Positions 24,330 to 36,160 of a DNA stretch of 64,000 nt are shown piece after piece. The DNA is taken from contig NC_062224.1 of the NCBI RefSeq assembly GCF_902686445.1, forward strand, positions 53,257,156 through 53,321,155. Direction: 5' to 3'. Source of the stretch: Sciurus carolinensis. Lineage: Eukaryota > Chordata > Mammalia > Rodentia > Sciuridae. Every line of letters begins with the position of its first letter. Position 1 is the stretch's first letter. The translations under genes and the position numbers were made by a program. Under the pieces are notes generated by a model. The model did not search any database, was not told where the DNA came from, and saw only the letters and a list, made by a program, of their open reading frames with translations.

Positions 24330-24640
24330 TCCATTTATTTACCTGACCTGGAAATTCCTCAGTATCCCTCAAGACACAGTTTGAGTTTTAGCTTTCTTCT
24401 ACAGTATTCCAGAATGCCCCAGGCATAGTCTACTTCATCTACTGTTTCCATAGCCCTTTGATTTATATTTAAAATCATAGTATTTATTAACTGATTAACA
24501 TACATATCTCCCCCATTAGACAAAAGGTCAGGTGCTGTCTGTTTCTTCCTTATAACTTTTTGTGTACCTACTCCAGGCCTAGAGGAAAACAGGTTCCCAG
24601 TAAGTGCTATGTGGAGGATGCTGTTGATTATTCTCTCCTA
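24330..24640 (+). mobile_element. L2 3' end
   Basis: 'tgacctggaaattcctcagt', 'tactgtttccatagcccttt', 'attagacaaaaggtcaggtg', 'acctactccaggcctagagg' and 'cccagtaagtgctatgtgga' follow the L2 3'-terminal consensus order (CTAGACTGTGAGCTCC-like to AGTAGGTGCTCAATAAAT-like). Confidence 0.65.
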
Positions 24641-24799
24641 AATTCAATTAATTGATTTTGGATCTGACAAAATATTCACCAAGCAACATATTCTTTATTT
24701 ACTATTGAAGAATGGATATAAATGAACCTAAAGCCACTTCACCTCTGGAACAAGGGTGTGTCTTTGTTCTCAGTCCTTCAGAGATATACTGTGGAAAGC

Positions 24800-25040
24800 A
24801 GAAACATATAGAGGACAGGACAGAGGTTTTGAAATAGGAGGTACAAAGTTCAAGCATTTTCCCCTGCTCCTTCAGCTAACAGTTGAGGAGTTTTACACAT
24901 ATTACTTTCCTTTGTGAATACTTAGTTTTCTCTTCCATAAAAATAGGAAATTAATAGTGCCTACTTTATAGGTGTGCTGTGGGCATTAAAAGAAATGGTA
25001 CTGAGAAAGGGTTGTGCATGATGACGAGTAAGTATTGCTG
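24800..25040 (+). mobile_element. MIR SINE, diverged
   Basis: 'tttcctttgtgaatacttag', 'tctcttccataaaaatagga', 'atagtgcctactttataggt', 'gggcattaaaagaaatggta' match the MIR core and 3' region. Confidence 0.7.
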
Positions 25041-25042
25041 CT

Positions 25043-25071
25043 TTGTGTGTGTGTGTGTGTGTGTGTGTGTG
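25043..25071. repeat. (TG)n microsatellite
   Basis: About 14 TG units between a MIR and a MaLR LTR. Confidence 0.97.
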
Positions 25072-25449
25072 AGATGCTCTAACAAAATACCTGGACTATA
25101 TTATTTATAATGAATAGAAATTTATTTCTCACAGTTTGGAGGGCTAAGAAGTCCAAGATCAAAGCACTGGCAGATTCTGTTGAGGGTTGCACTCCACTTG
25201 TAAGATGGCACAATGTTTCACCATCCTCTGGAAAAGAGGAATGCTGTGTCCTCACATGAGGGAAGACAGAAGTGCAAGAAGACTGAACACCGTGTGAAGC
25301 CTCTTTTATTAGGGCCTTAACTTAATCCCACTCAGGAGTAAGGAACCCTCATGAATTAATCACCTCTTTAAGGCCCCATCTCTTAATCTTAACGCCTTGG
25401 CCATTAAGTTTCAACATCTGAATTTTGGAGAGCACATATTCAAACAACT
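25072..25449 (-). mobile_element. MaLR (MLT1/MST-type) LTR, antisense
   Basis: The plus strand shows complements of MaLR LTR landmarks: 'atagaaatttatttctcaca', 'ggctaagaagtccaagatca', 'gctgtgtcctcacatgaggg', 'ttaatcacctctttaaggcc' and 'tttcaacatctgaattttgg'. The 5' terminus is truncated near 'gagcacatattcaaa'. No internal region. Confidence 0.75.
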
Positions 25450-26285
25450 GCAGCTGCAAAGATTCCTCCTCCTCCAGGACCTTGACTGTGAGGTAGGGGA
25501 ACATGGTGTGGAGGAGGGGTAGAGATGGAAATTGTGTACCACTAACAGGATTTGCAACACAGGGCTGCACATGAACATTAATTATGAAAAAGCTACACCA
25601 TCAACCCTCAACATTTTTCCCCAAATGAAAGATTTCCAAAGTGAACCTATTTATTAATAGTCATGAATATGAATATTACAACATAGATTATCCATTGATA
25701 AACTATATTTTGTTGTGATAGGAAATTTACTTATGTCATTTCTTATCGTATTTATTTCTTACCATACTCAGGAAATAAAAGTAGATTTTGGTATGTTTAC
25801 TTTCAAATAAAAACCCTACAGTCATAAAAAAACATTTTAAAAGATCTACATGGTATTATAGTTAAGGAAATTAAATTGAATATTCACCTTGTTGTAAAAG
25901 TACTGACTCTTTTTTTTCTACATCACAAAAGTTGGAATAGTAATGCCTATCCTATTGAGGGGTGTTATAGAGATGAACAGTTCTTAAATGTGGGGGAAAA
26001 AAAGACAGAATAAAAGTGGTGGTGTTAGTGATATGCTATATAGCCAAACATCTTATTTTGGTATCAGGTTCACAATTAAATATTTCATTTTACTGAGCAG
26101 CTATACATTGATAAACATCTAAGCCATATGCTCTGTGTTTTGCTTTATTTTTATTTTTCTTAATGTCCAGAAGAGAAATTTTTATTGTCTTCTCCATAAA
26201 TATTTTAACAGTTTTGAATAATGAGCCTAAGAAAAATTCATAGCACAATTATATAGCAATTTTGCTTGATTCTCATGACAATCCA
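25450..26285. other. unassigned AT-rich sequence
   Basis: No repeat or gene recognised. Confidence 0.35.
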
Positions 26286-26585
26286 TGTTTTTAATTTTAA
26301 AAATTTAATGAACAAAATTATTTAACAATTTGTATGCTTTGTGTAATGGTCAAATCAGGATAATTAGTATGTCTGTCACTTCAAACATTTATCATTTATT
26401 TGTGATGGAACATTCAAAGTAGTCCCTTCTAGCTATTTTGAAATGCTATACATTATTGTTAACTAGTCACCGAACTGTGCAATAGAACACTAGAATTTTT
26501 CCCCCATCTGACTTTGTACCCATTGACATAATCTCTCTTCAGCCTCACCCACCCACCTGCCTCTGATGACCACTAAAAATAATCT
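26286..26585 (-). mobile_element. L1 3'UTR fragment, antisense
   Basis: Complement of a conserved L1M 3'UTR: 'ggataattagtatgtctgtc', 'tctagctattttgaaatgct', 'ctgtgcaatagaacactaga', 'tttgtacccattgacataat'. Confidence 0.85.
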
Positions 26586-27350
26586 ATATTTTTAAACAAG
26601 GCAATTACTGTAGGAGTAAATAATCATTGTGGAAAAAAGAAAATGCTTAAACTACCAACACATAAAACAGACTTTTTCAGAATCATTTTAGTTATTACAG
26701 AATCAATAACTATTCTTAACCAAAAGCATTTTATCATGCATATGATGCAGTTTGGTGAATTTATTATGTCTCCTTGAGAAATATTGACTGTTTCTATGAT
26801 CCATAAGAATAATGATGCTCATAAGCAGAATATCTAGTTGAGCATACTGTTTTACATTCTCCATTTCACACACTTGCCATGTTCCTCACCTCTGCTCAGT
26901 AGAATAAATCCTTTCTTGGCATACACTGCAGCCAGAGAGCGAGGCTATGGAGCCCTCTGCCAATGAGGCCTGGGCTAGGGTCTGACTCCAACAGTGGCCA
27001 GTTGGCTTGTGCTCTGATCCACAGTCAGACTGCACCCCTAGCTTGGCTATGTGTCAAAGAGTTGAAAGAGGAAGACTGCATTGGTGCACACTGTTCTGGT
27101 CCATAGGAAAAGCTGCTCAGAGCATGTGCCTTGCCAGAGGAGATTTGGTAGGGTTATTTCAAATTATAGGTCATTATGGTATGCTAATATTCATTTACTG
27201 CAGTGATCATTATCAAACATCCTAGTTTAAGAATTTAGCACCATTTATGTCAGAAAAAGTTATTGCTAAAGAGGTGCCAAATTTCACTAATCTTACAGAC
27301 AGATGAAAATTCTAAACATCACTCAGATATTTCTTAAAGCCAATCTAGGA
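26586..27350. other. unassigned; GC-richer patch at 26880-27170
   Basis: The patch contains 'agtagaataaatcctttctt' and could be a piece of an LTR or of a processed transcript. The 72-codon plus ORF (27007-27225) has no recognisable family. Confidence 0.3.
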
Positions 27351-27351
27351 T

Positions 27352-27460
27352 TCTTTCATTCTTTCTTTCTTTTCACTCATTCTTTCTTTCTTTACTTTCA
27401 TTCATCCTTTCTTTCTTTTTTTCACCCATTCTTTTCTTTCTTTCTCTTTCTCTCCCCTCA
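27352..27460. repeat. (CTTT)n polypyrimidine repeat
   Basis: Interrupted CTTT/CATT array of about 110 bases, nearly all pyrimidine on the plus strand. Confidence 0.9.
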
Positions 27461-27699
27461 GAATCATTAGAAAATTTTTTCAGTCTCAGAACCAAAAAAG
27501 AAATCAGGCTTCATTCATGAGACAACTTTCAGTACTTGACCTTTCTCCATGGGCATTAACATTGTACCCACATAGGTCATCTTAGGTTGAAGTAACAGGT
27601 TTTATGCACTGAATAGAAGTTTTTTTGAAAGCATGTTGCTGTTAATTTTTTACCCCAAGTTTTCTCAATGGAAAACTTCCTAGAGAATCATGTATTTAT

Positions 27700-27775
27700 G
27701 TAATCAGCAAATAAATCAACACATTTATTGAGCATCTATTATGTGCCGTACACTCTTTTAAATTCCAGTCACCTT
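27700..27775 (-). mobile_element. L2/MIR-type fragment, antisense
   Basis: 'aacacatttattgagcatct' followed by 'attatgtgccgtacactctt' is the complement of the shared L2/MIR 3' end. Confidence 0.6.
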
Positions 27776-27784
27776 TAAATTTCA

Positions 27785-27885
27785 GTTGGAATCTTGATGA
27801 AACACAAATTCTGATTCAGAAAATCAGGGTGGGCATTTCTAACAAGCTCCTTCACTGGTTCATGGACCACCTGAACTGTTTTGTG
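27785..27885 (+). mobile_element. possible MER5-type hAT fragment
   Basis: 'cacaaattctgattcagaaa', 'tcagggtgggcatttctaac', 'aagctccttcactggttcat' resemble the middle of MER5A/B non-autonomous hAT elements. The terminal repeats are not clear. Confidence 0.4.
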
Positions 27886-29478
27886 AATTTAAATAAGCTC
27901 AAGAGAGACTCATTTGTCATTCAGTGTTCCTAAGAAAAGGTCAGTTTTCAACTAAAGTTTGAATTTCTTATTTTATAACTAGTTGGACATAACTATTGAA
28001 AGAACTGTATTAAATGAGCAAAAAAAATCTAAAAATTTTATTTTTTAGGCTGTATAGAATCATTCTTATGACTAGCAACATGATACCGACTAAGAGTCTT
28101 CTTTACTTGACTACATGAAAATAAAAGTTCTACCTTATTTACACCCTTGTATTCAATTGTGCTTTGCTCAACTTGTATTGCAAATGGACTACAAGGTTTG
28201 AATGGTGCTAAAAACACTAATGTTATATTTTCTTCCTAAAAATTCCTTATACTATAGTAAATTTTTTTCTACTGACATTCTTTAAACAACCATAGTGTTT
28301 CCTAAACTGCTTTTTGAAAGTACGAATCCACTTATCAGAAGTTTGACCAGGAGAGTTTTCCATTTTGAAGTTGAAGTTTATCATGCAAATTCCCAGAGAA
28401 GATAGCAGGGGATGATATGTGAGAATCCTATTCATCATTTAATTTTACACTTCTAGAAAAAAGTTGGATGGAAATTTTACAACTTTAAAATGTCCTCTGA
28501 GTAAGGGGCATAGGTCCCCAGTCTTATTTGGCACCACAAAACTAGGAAGCCCCATGTAATGCAGACATAGTCTTAATGTCTGTCACAGACGGCAACTGCA
28601 TTTCAACTTGATGAATGATACTGATTTTTTATTTTTTAATACAACACTTTCTGTCCTATCTTATTGAAATCTGTGGTTTTCTGTGAAATCTGTGAAATTT
28701 TGTGAAGATGTAAACATTCAAGGGAGTGATAACAGATCTATCTCTGGGATTAAAAAAAATGAATACCTCTAAGTCTAGATTTTACTTAAATTGTGTAATA
28801 TAACTTTAAGTATATATAATGGAATTTTTCTCAGGACACTTTTATGTGATTCTATATACTGAGTGCATTCAGTTTTCTAGTAGATTTTCTACACTTTTGC
28901 TTGAAATGCTATCTAAAATGGAAAAGCAACTCCAAATTTGGAATTGCATGTTTAACTATTAAGGTTATTGATGACAACTAAGTAAAAAAGTATACATTCT
29001 CTCCCTAAAATCCTGCTTTGGGGCACCTAGTAATGCCTTTAAATCATACACTCTACAAACATTTTTATATTCATCAAAGAGCACTTTCTGTGTCAGTTGG
29101 CTCTCTCTAATGAAATAAGAGTCTGCACCTTCTTAAATACCAGGTTTTCAGGCAGCTAAATACAATGTAAAGCATAGCTATGTTTGCTATTACCCTAGAA
29201 AATATTTAGAAAAATTGGTTAATATCTGAGGGCAATGTTAAAATATGCAAAAAATGATATGCTCACATTTTCCTGCATTCATTCTTGTGAGGGAAAAGTA
29301 GCCGAACATTCTTAGCCAGCCTCTTCAATTTTACTGTGAGAATTCCCTTGTGCTGTGGGTTCATTCAAAGCCAGCAGGATCACTTTACACAGTGTTTCAT
29401 TGTACTCCAGGCAAGTTTATGGAAATGTTACAGAAATAAGCTACAAATGGGAACCTGACTTCCTGCCAAACTGCATCT

Positions 29479-29480
<2 letters not shown>
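27886..29480. other. unassigned AT-rich sequence
   Basis: About 1.6 kb without a recognisable repeat, RNA gene or coding frame. Confidence 0.35.

Positions 29481-29482
<2 letters not shown>

Positions 29483-29528
<46 letters not shown>
29483..29528. repeat. (TC)n microsatellite
   Basis: About 23 TC units. Confidence 0.97.
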
Positions 29529-29530
<2 letters not shown>

Positions 29531-29679
29531 GTTCTAACAACATTTTTCCTCCTTCAGCACTTAATGTATTCTATATTACATACCACATTTACCTAAGACT
29601 GAATTTAGAAATACAAAATATGGCAATAATACCTCAAAAAATGTAAATAACTGATAACTCTGACATACATGTCATATAA

Positions 29680-29905
29680 CTGTGTCCCAAGCATCTTTCT
29701 ATAATATGCTTTATATAGACTAACTCACTTAATCCTCATCATAACCCATGAGATACATTCTGTCATTGTCACCATTTTACATATGAGGACATTGAAGCAT
29801 GAAGTTAAAAAATTTGCCCAGGGACACTGGGCATGTCAGTGGCAGAAGCAGAACTAGAGCCCAGGCCAGCCATCTAGCAACAAAGCCTAGGACCTGTTCC
29901 ACCTC
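29680..29905 (-). mobile_element. MIR SINE, antisense
   Basis: 'actaactcacttaatcctca', 'cattttacatatgaggacat', 'aaaaatttgcccagggacac' and 'gtggcagaagcagaactaga' are the complement of MIR, in order. Well preserved. Confidence 0.88.
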
Positions 29906-30515
29906 AGAACTTTCCATGGATGGTCCTGGGCAACTCCTTTCTTTTCACAAGAAACTTGTGAATCAAAGAACTATTGTGAAATAGGAGGGTCATGGGTTTA
30001 CTGTTGTCTTATTTCACATTATCCAGGAATTACATTTTAAATATTTAAGCAATTACAGTGCATTTATTCTTTCAAAGATGGGTATTTTCTTATAGTTTTG
30101 ATTTACACAATGTGACCGAAGTAATGCAAACTACAAAATGGTATTTAGAAATACAATGTGTGACATTTGTTTGCCTAGCATATTTTTCACCTTATAATCA
30201 TGAGGATTTTCTTTAAAGGATATCCTTTCAAAGACTCCATGGATTAAAATATTTTTTTAAGGAAAACAGAGCATTAGAAAGAATGCAAAATGAAAAAGGA
30301 ATGAAAATAAAAACATTTTTCAAAATTCTGTTTCACATGAATGTATGACATTTTTAATTTGTATGTGGTGCTTACTAGACTGCCCTCACTCATAAAATTG
30401 AAATTGGAAACAGGAATTCTCATGAGATTGCTGGGCCTTCCAGGTTTGATAGGAAGCATAAAGCCAGGAATATATTCCCAGTGTGCTTTTCCCTTATGAA
30501 GGCAGTTTAGTTACA
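29906..30515. other. unassigned AT-rich sequence
   Basis: Nothing recognised. Confidence 0.35.
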
Positions 30516-30519
30516 GAAG

Positions 30520-30725
30520 ATTCACAGCCCAAAATTCCTGAGTGGTACTCCCAGTCCGGACACTGACTTGTTCAGTGATGTTGGCGAACGTGCAGGGCAC
30601 TGCGGTTTTACTTCCTCTTCTGCAAAATTAGCAGAACACTCACCTACATCCCAGATGTTGGAAGACTTAATTAATGTCAATGTTTGTGTAAAAATGAAAT
30701 GCTGTTTATCCAATAAATGCTAAGT
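30520..30725 (+). mobile_element. probable MIR SINE
   Basis: 'cagtccggacactgacttgt', 'tacttcctcttctgcaaaat' and 'gatgttggaagacttaatta' fit the MIR order (tRNA-like half, core, ATTAAAT-like 3' part). Diverged. Confidence 0.6.
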
Positions 30726-31188
30726 AATCCAGATATTTTACTCCCACTTTTGGCAGGTGCCATAGAGTAAAAAGAAAAAACATTAAATCACTAAAATAGT
30801 TGGTAATATCAGAGATTCTCCAGTTTTTCTTTGGAGTTTATTGAAATTGAGCAATAGATATGGCAATCATCAAAAATCACATATGAATGACTTTCTGCAT
30901 ATAGTTTGCCAAATTATACATAAACTGTCCTTGACAAAAATTTATAGCCATCTATACTAGTTCCTTCATAGAGCTATGCTAACAAGGATAAGGTCATGAG
31001 TTTCACTAACAGTGTTCCAAGGCTACTGACAGAACATCTACCCACCAGACATCTTAGAAATGCAAGCTGTGGATCACAGGGAGATAAAAAAACATATATC
31101 AATAGGTCAGTATAACTATCTGTATTTCTGAGAAAACAACTTAATGTTTCTGTCTTATTTTTTGCCTCATTATCTTATGTTTACCAAT
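30726..31188. other. unassigned AT-rich sequence
   Basis: Nothing recognised. Confidence 0.35.
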
Positions 31189-31189
31189 A

Positions 31190-32425
31190 CATGCAATTAA
31201 TCATTTGTTCATTCATATACTTCAATAAATATTTATTGAGTGTTTACTATGTTTGAGGCATTGTCCAAAGTCTGCACTAGGAATAGATTGATGAGCAAGA
31301 CAAAAACAGGCCTTGGAATCATGAAACATACTCTAAAATGGAGTGCAGACATTAAGCAAGTATTTATAATCAAATATTAAATCATCATTATGGGGAAAGT
31401 TCAGGGGAACCTAATAATTTATAGAAACCAGTAATTGTCTCTCTAAGGAGATAACATTTCAGCTTTGATTTGATGATGGAGGAGAGTGTGGTCAAGGTGG
31501 AAAAAAAGAGTATGTACAATAAGTCATGAAAATGAGAGAAGCTATAATGTCCAATTTGGCTGGGTCTTGTAGTAAAGTAATAGAAGGATGGAGAATTTAT
31601 CCTTTATCCTAGGGATATTTATTCCTTTATCCTAAGGAAATTGAGAAGTTATTGAAAGCTTTTATGCCAGGAAGTGAAATGACTAGATTCAGGTTTTTGA
31701 GTTTTGTTTTGTTTTTTAAATATTATTACTATAGTTGGAAGGTGGAGACTGGATAGGAGCAAAGAACTAGCGGTAGATGTCCAAGCTGGGAGATAGTAAA
31801 ATAATTTCACAAGAGTCAGTGGTGGGCAGGATAAGGGTAGTAACAGAAGCAATGTAGAAGAAAGATTCGTTTGATAAATGTTTGGAAAATAGAAGCCGCT
31901 GAACATAAAAACTTGGTGGGTATTTTAGATGTGGGGCTAAGAGAAGGGCCTGAGAAGGGAAAGCAGGATGCAATAAATACTCTCAATTCTAGAGTCTAAA
32001 TAGGATTTAGTGAAAACACGAACTGAGCAATGTCACCCTAAAAGTAAAATAGTTTCGGAAGAAAGATGTGCTTAGATTCAGACTCATTAAGTTTGCAAGG
32101 CATCTTGCCAAAGATATTTCAGAGGAAATGTAACACAAGTCCACAAGAACCTTCAGAATGGAGGCAAGGACTTGGGAGACTTCAACATATAGATCGAAAA
32201 TTGAACCAAAAGAGTAGATGATATTGCACAATGAGAGTGTACAGTGAAATGAACATAAGGTTCTGGAAAGGAGATTAAGAAGCATCAGTAGATAATTAAA
32301 AAGGAGGAAAGGACTACAAAGGAGGTTGAAGAGGAGGAGAAAGGGGAAGACAAGGAAAGCCAGGAGAGTTGCCCTCAGAAGTATGAGCATGTGTAAAACA
32401 GGTTTTCCCAAAAACTACTGATGGG
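31190..32425 (-). mobile_element. L2 LINE fragment, antisense, about 1.2 kb
   Basis: Starts with the complement of the L2 3' end ('tcaataaatatttattgagt', 'actatgtttgaggcattgtc'). It continues through 'ctctctaaggagataacatt', 'ccaggaagtgaaatgactag', 'agatgtccaagctgggagat' and 'gacttgggagacttcaacat', the order of the L2 3'UTR and RT C-terminal region read antisense. Diverged, without a usable frame. Confidence 0.65.
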
Positions 32426-32499
32426 AAAATGCATTGGGATAAGTTTTATGGCAGGTACTTTATTGGTAGCTGTCAATATTAAGAACCCATATATTTTTC

Positions 32500-32870
32500 C
32501 AACCTATAAATTTAACTTTTCATAAATTTAATTTCTATCTAGGTATACATTGACAAAGTGATATATGGACATTTGCATTAATATTTATAATATTTGTATT
32601 AATATTTATAATAAGACCAAGAACAACCTGAAAGCCCTATAATAGGAAGCTGACTAGATAAATTACTGTACAATCCAAGAAAGGAATGTATTGAAACTGT
32701 TAGAAACTGTCCTTTTTGTATGGTCTCAGGTTAATAAAGCAAGCAACCACACTTCATATATAATAGGTTACCACATCATAAATAATATTGTACTACCTAA
32801 CATCTATGAAATAAATATATATTTCCTAGATGTGCATATTATGTGTGAAATTGAGAAAATGTGACAAAGA
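32500..32870 (+). mobile_element. old L1 (L1ME/HAL1-like) 3'UTR fragment
   Basis: 'aagaccaagaacaacctgaa', 'gaagctgactagataaatta' and 'aaaggaatgtattgaaactg' resemble the 3'UTR of the oldest mammalian L1 elements. Diverged. Confidence 0.5.
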
Positions 32871-32931
32871 CTATAGACAGAACTCTGTAACTATGAAAGG
32901 AAAGTGAGAGATATGAAGAAAACCTGTTGGG

Positions 32932-33028
32932 GGCTGGAGAGATAGCTCAGTCGGTAGAGTGCTTGCAAGGCAAGCACAAGGCCCTGGGTTTGATCCCCAG
33001 CACCGCAAAAAAAAAAAAAAAAAAAAAG
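32932..33028 (+). mobile_element. ID SINE, well preserved
   Basis: Complete tRNA-derived unit: 'gggctggagagatagctcag' with an intact A-box, 'tcggtagagtgcttgcaagg', 'caagcacaaggccctgggtt' and a B-box 'gggtttgatccccagcacc', then an A22 tail. Imperfect flanking repeats ending ctgttgg lie on both sides (left end 32931; right near 33050). The best-kept SINE in the window and probably the youngest. The pol III boxes look usable, though transcription cannot be judged. Confidence 0.93.
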
Positions 33029-33369
33029 GAAAGAAAAAGAGAATCTGTTGGATAACCTGGAATCAAAGGTGGCTTGATTGAGATGATAAACATATACAAG
33101 TGTTGCCATGAAAAAGATAACATGGAGGGAAAGTTGAAGAAGCAGCAAAACATGCAGATGTTAATGTAGAAAGGAATGAGATCAGAGCACAGGGATGTCA
33201 AGACCTACCAGAAAAGAACGGACATCTTTCGCAAATGTAATGGATGGAAGAAAGAAAAAAATGGGTGTGCATGCAATCAAGGTATAGATTTAGTGAAGAG
33301 ATGTTTAGCGATGAGAAGAAATCACCTTTTCCCACATCTATTTTTATTAACACATATTTGAATTTTCCC
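33029..33369. other. unassigned; contains a 13-bp inverted repeat
   Basis: Possible continuation of the antisense L2. A perfect inverted repeat, acatatttgaatt / aattcaaatatgt, lies at 33352-33364 and 33373-33385 with an 8-base loop. Confidence 0.35.
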
Positions 33370-34015
33370 AATAATTCAAATATGTTAATAAAATGCGTTA
33401 ATAATATTTAACATTTTCAACTTTATAAGCCATTTATATATTTCATCTTTTGGGAAGTGTCTATTTCTTAATAGATTTATTTTTGTTAAGTATTCCTTAG
33501 TTCTTTAATATTCTGGATATTAACCTTCTGTCAGATGAACAGCTGGAAAATACTTTCTCTCATTGTGTGGATCATCCCTTTGTTCTATTGGTTGTTTTCT
33601 TTGCTGTACAGGAACATTTTAGAATGATGCAATCCCCATTTGTCAATGTTTGCTTTTGCTTCCTGTACCTTCAGAGTCCTATTCAGAAAATCATCACCTT
33701 TACCAATATCCCAAAGTGTTTCCCCAGTTTTTTCCTGTAGTAGTTTCAGAGTTTCAGGTCTTACCTTAAGATCTTTGATACATTTTGCATTGATTTTTGT
33801 ACAGGATAAGAGGTAGGGGTCAAGTTTTAATCTTCTACATGTAGATTTCCAGTTTTCTCAGCACCATTTGATGAAACTGTCCTTTTCCCAATATATGTTT
33901 CTGGCATCATTGTCCAGAATAAATTTGCTCTAAATATGTGGATTCATTTCTGCATTCTCTAATATGTTCCATGGGTCTATGTGTCTGTTTGCAAAATTAC
34001 TTTTGCTAATTTTAT
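33370..34015 (-). mobile_element. L1 ORF2 C-terminal fragment, antisense
   Basis: Complement of L1 ORF2 landmarks: 'ttctggatattaaccttctg', 'ggatcatccctttgttctat', 'gatacattttgcattgattt', 'ttctcagcaccatttgatga'. Decayed, with no long frame. Confidence 0.88.
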
Positions 34016-35210
34016 ATTATTTCTGGGGAATACATCAGATACTGTGGAAGGGATAATTGAAAGGGTTAAGAAATATAAATGTGAGAAATAGGAAACCTAA
34101 TTGAGGAAATCTAGAATTGCTGGATAATGTCCACAAGCCACTGGAGGCTTTCCTATAGTATTTCCTCTCTCTCTATTTATGACTAACCAAAATTCTGTCT
34201 CCCAACCACACCCTTTTATTTTTTCTCCCAATTCTCCACTGAAAAAAAGAGTAATTAAAAAAAACAAAAAACATTTTCTGCAGTGCTAAGAATGAGAATG
34301 GAGACCATAAATACGTTTAAGATATTAATTAATTCCTGACTGAGGAACTATAGGATAAACTAATATAAAAAGCCACAGGGCAGAATAAATAAGAGTCTGA
34401 AAGAGAAAGGCCAGGGAGAATAGCGAGTGCTAGAAAATCATGTTTGCTGAATAGGAGAAGACAAACAGAATCAGGACATTAAACAAGGGAACTAATTGCA
34501 AGATTCTTTATCAATGACTAGAACATAAAGAAATAAGGAAGATTATAGTGGTAGAAAGAGCAGAGTTACAAATAAAATGGATTGTTTAAAAATTTCTCAT
34601 TAGTACCACCACAATAAAATTGGAGAAATGCCTTCATAGTCCTGATGGCCAAAATTCTGAACTTAAATTCCTGTATCCCATGAAATTTTCAAGTACGTAA
34701 GAAAAATAAAGGTGTTTTGAGAAAAAGTAATTTCAAGTTAGCACTGATCAGTTAACCTAAATCCAAGTAGAATGTAATCAGGAAGAATGACTTTAGTATA
34801 GATTTTACTTAAAAATTTAAATGATTTTAGTGATACAGTGAAGTCATACACATCTTTTATCAATAAGAAAATGAAAGACAATTGGAAACACCAGGAAAAA
34901 CAAAAACCCAACTAAGAAATCATGCCACCGTTTTAAAAATTCCATCAAATATCAAGAAATACCATCGATTTGATAGACAAATAAGATGTAAAGTTATATT
35001 TTAAATTACAAAAGTTATTACTAATAGAAGTACTAAAATACAGTGTTAACTGAAGAAGCAAGCAAGGGGAGATGAAAATAATTTACTTAGAATAAATTAA
35101 AATTCCTAATCTTTCATGGCAGGAAATGCAAGATCAGTTTACCTTTCCTTTTCTATATATACAACAAATAGGCATAAAAGTTCATGCCAAAATGAATTCA
35201 GCTCTCTTTC
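34016..35210. other. unassigned; 34,600-34,760 may be L1M 5' region
   Basis: 'aatgccttcatagtcctgat' to 'cctgtatcccatgaaatttt' with 'gttttgagaaaaagtaattt' is reminiscent of an old L1 5'UTR on the plus strand. The remainder is AT-rich without landmarks. Confidence 0.3.
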
Positions 35211-35219
35211 CTTGTAATA

Positions 35220-35400
35220 GTGCAGTGAAAATAGCACACATTTTGGAATATAATAGGCTAGTATTTAAATACTGAATGTGTTACTAGTAAACTATGTATC
35301 TATGGGCAATTTACTTAAGCTGCCTGAACTTTAGAGTAGTAAATTGCAATCAAGGTTAAAGAGTCCAGCATAGTGTTTTACACGTGGTAGGATATCAATG
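35220..35400 (+). mobile_element. MIR SINE, diverged
   Basis: 'actatgtatctatgggcaat', 'ttacttaagctgcctgaact' and 'gtccagcatagtgttttaca' follow MIR. It is cut by the L1 insertion target site on its right. Confidence 0.6.
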
Positions 35401-35401
35401 A

Positions 35402-35825
35402 AAAAGCATTGCTATTTTATTTTACGTTATTTTGTGTTTTTTTTTTATTTTTACAGACTGCACTTTGATTCATTGTACACAAATAGGGTACAACTTTTCA
35501 TTTCCATGGTTGTATACAACATAGATTCAAGTCATTCATGTAATCATACATGTACTTAGGGTAATAATGTCTGTCTCAGTCTACTATCTTTCCCTTCCTC
35601 ACTCCCTCCCACCCCATTTCCCTCTACACAATTCAAAGTTCCTCCATTCTTCTCTTACCCACCCCCCACCATACCCTTGTTATGTATCATCATCCACTTA
35701 TCAGAGAAAAGATTGGGCCTTTGGTTTTTTGGGATTGGCTTATTACACTTAGCATGATATTCTCCAACTCCACCCATTTACCAACAAATGCCATAATTTT
35801 ATTCTTCCTTAAAAGCATTGCTATT
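35402..35825 (-). mobile_element. 5'-truncated younger L1 with target-site duplication, antisense
   Basis: The 3'UTR is of the same type as the full-length L1 at 41187. Shared landmarks are a pyrimidine-rich tract at 35588-35670, 'ggattggcttattacactta' and 'gcatgatattctccaactcc'. A perfect 15-bp duplication, aaaagcattgctatt, lies at 35402-35416 and 35811-35825. The T-rich left end is the complement of the poly(A) tail. About 394 bases of L1 remain. Confidence 0.92.
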
Positions 35826-36160
35826 CTAAAAACAAATTCTATTGTGTATATTTGGGGCATACAGAATGATGCTATGGAATACATACAGAGAGTAAAATGT
35901 TTACTATAGTGAAGTAAATTAATATATCCATCATCTCATACAGTTACCCCTTTTTTGGTAACAAATGTAACCCAACCAACCAATTTAACAAAAATCCCAA
36001 ATATAATTCAGTTTCATTAACTTTAGTCCTCATGCTGTATATTGGACTTGCTCATCCTATGTATCTGCTCCTTTGTGTCTTTGACTACACCTCCCCATTT
36101 TCTCCACTCCCCCACTAGAACCCACTGCTTTATTCCTGCATAGTTGACTTCATTTTTGTT
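35826..36160 (-). mobile_element. older L1 3'UTR fragment, antisense
   Basis: 'gcatacagaatgatgctatg', 'taaattaatatatccatcat' and 'ctcatacagttaccccttt' are complements of an L1M 3'UTR. The younger L1 inserted at its edge. Confidence 0.75.

Noticed and set aside
32932..33003. Possible tRNA gene (A- and B-box, cloverleaf-like start)
   Set aside because: Body, tail and other copies in the window identify it as an ID SINE; no proper anticodon stem was seen.
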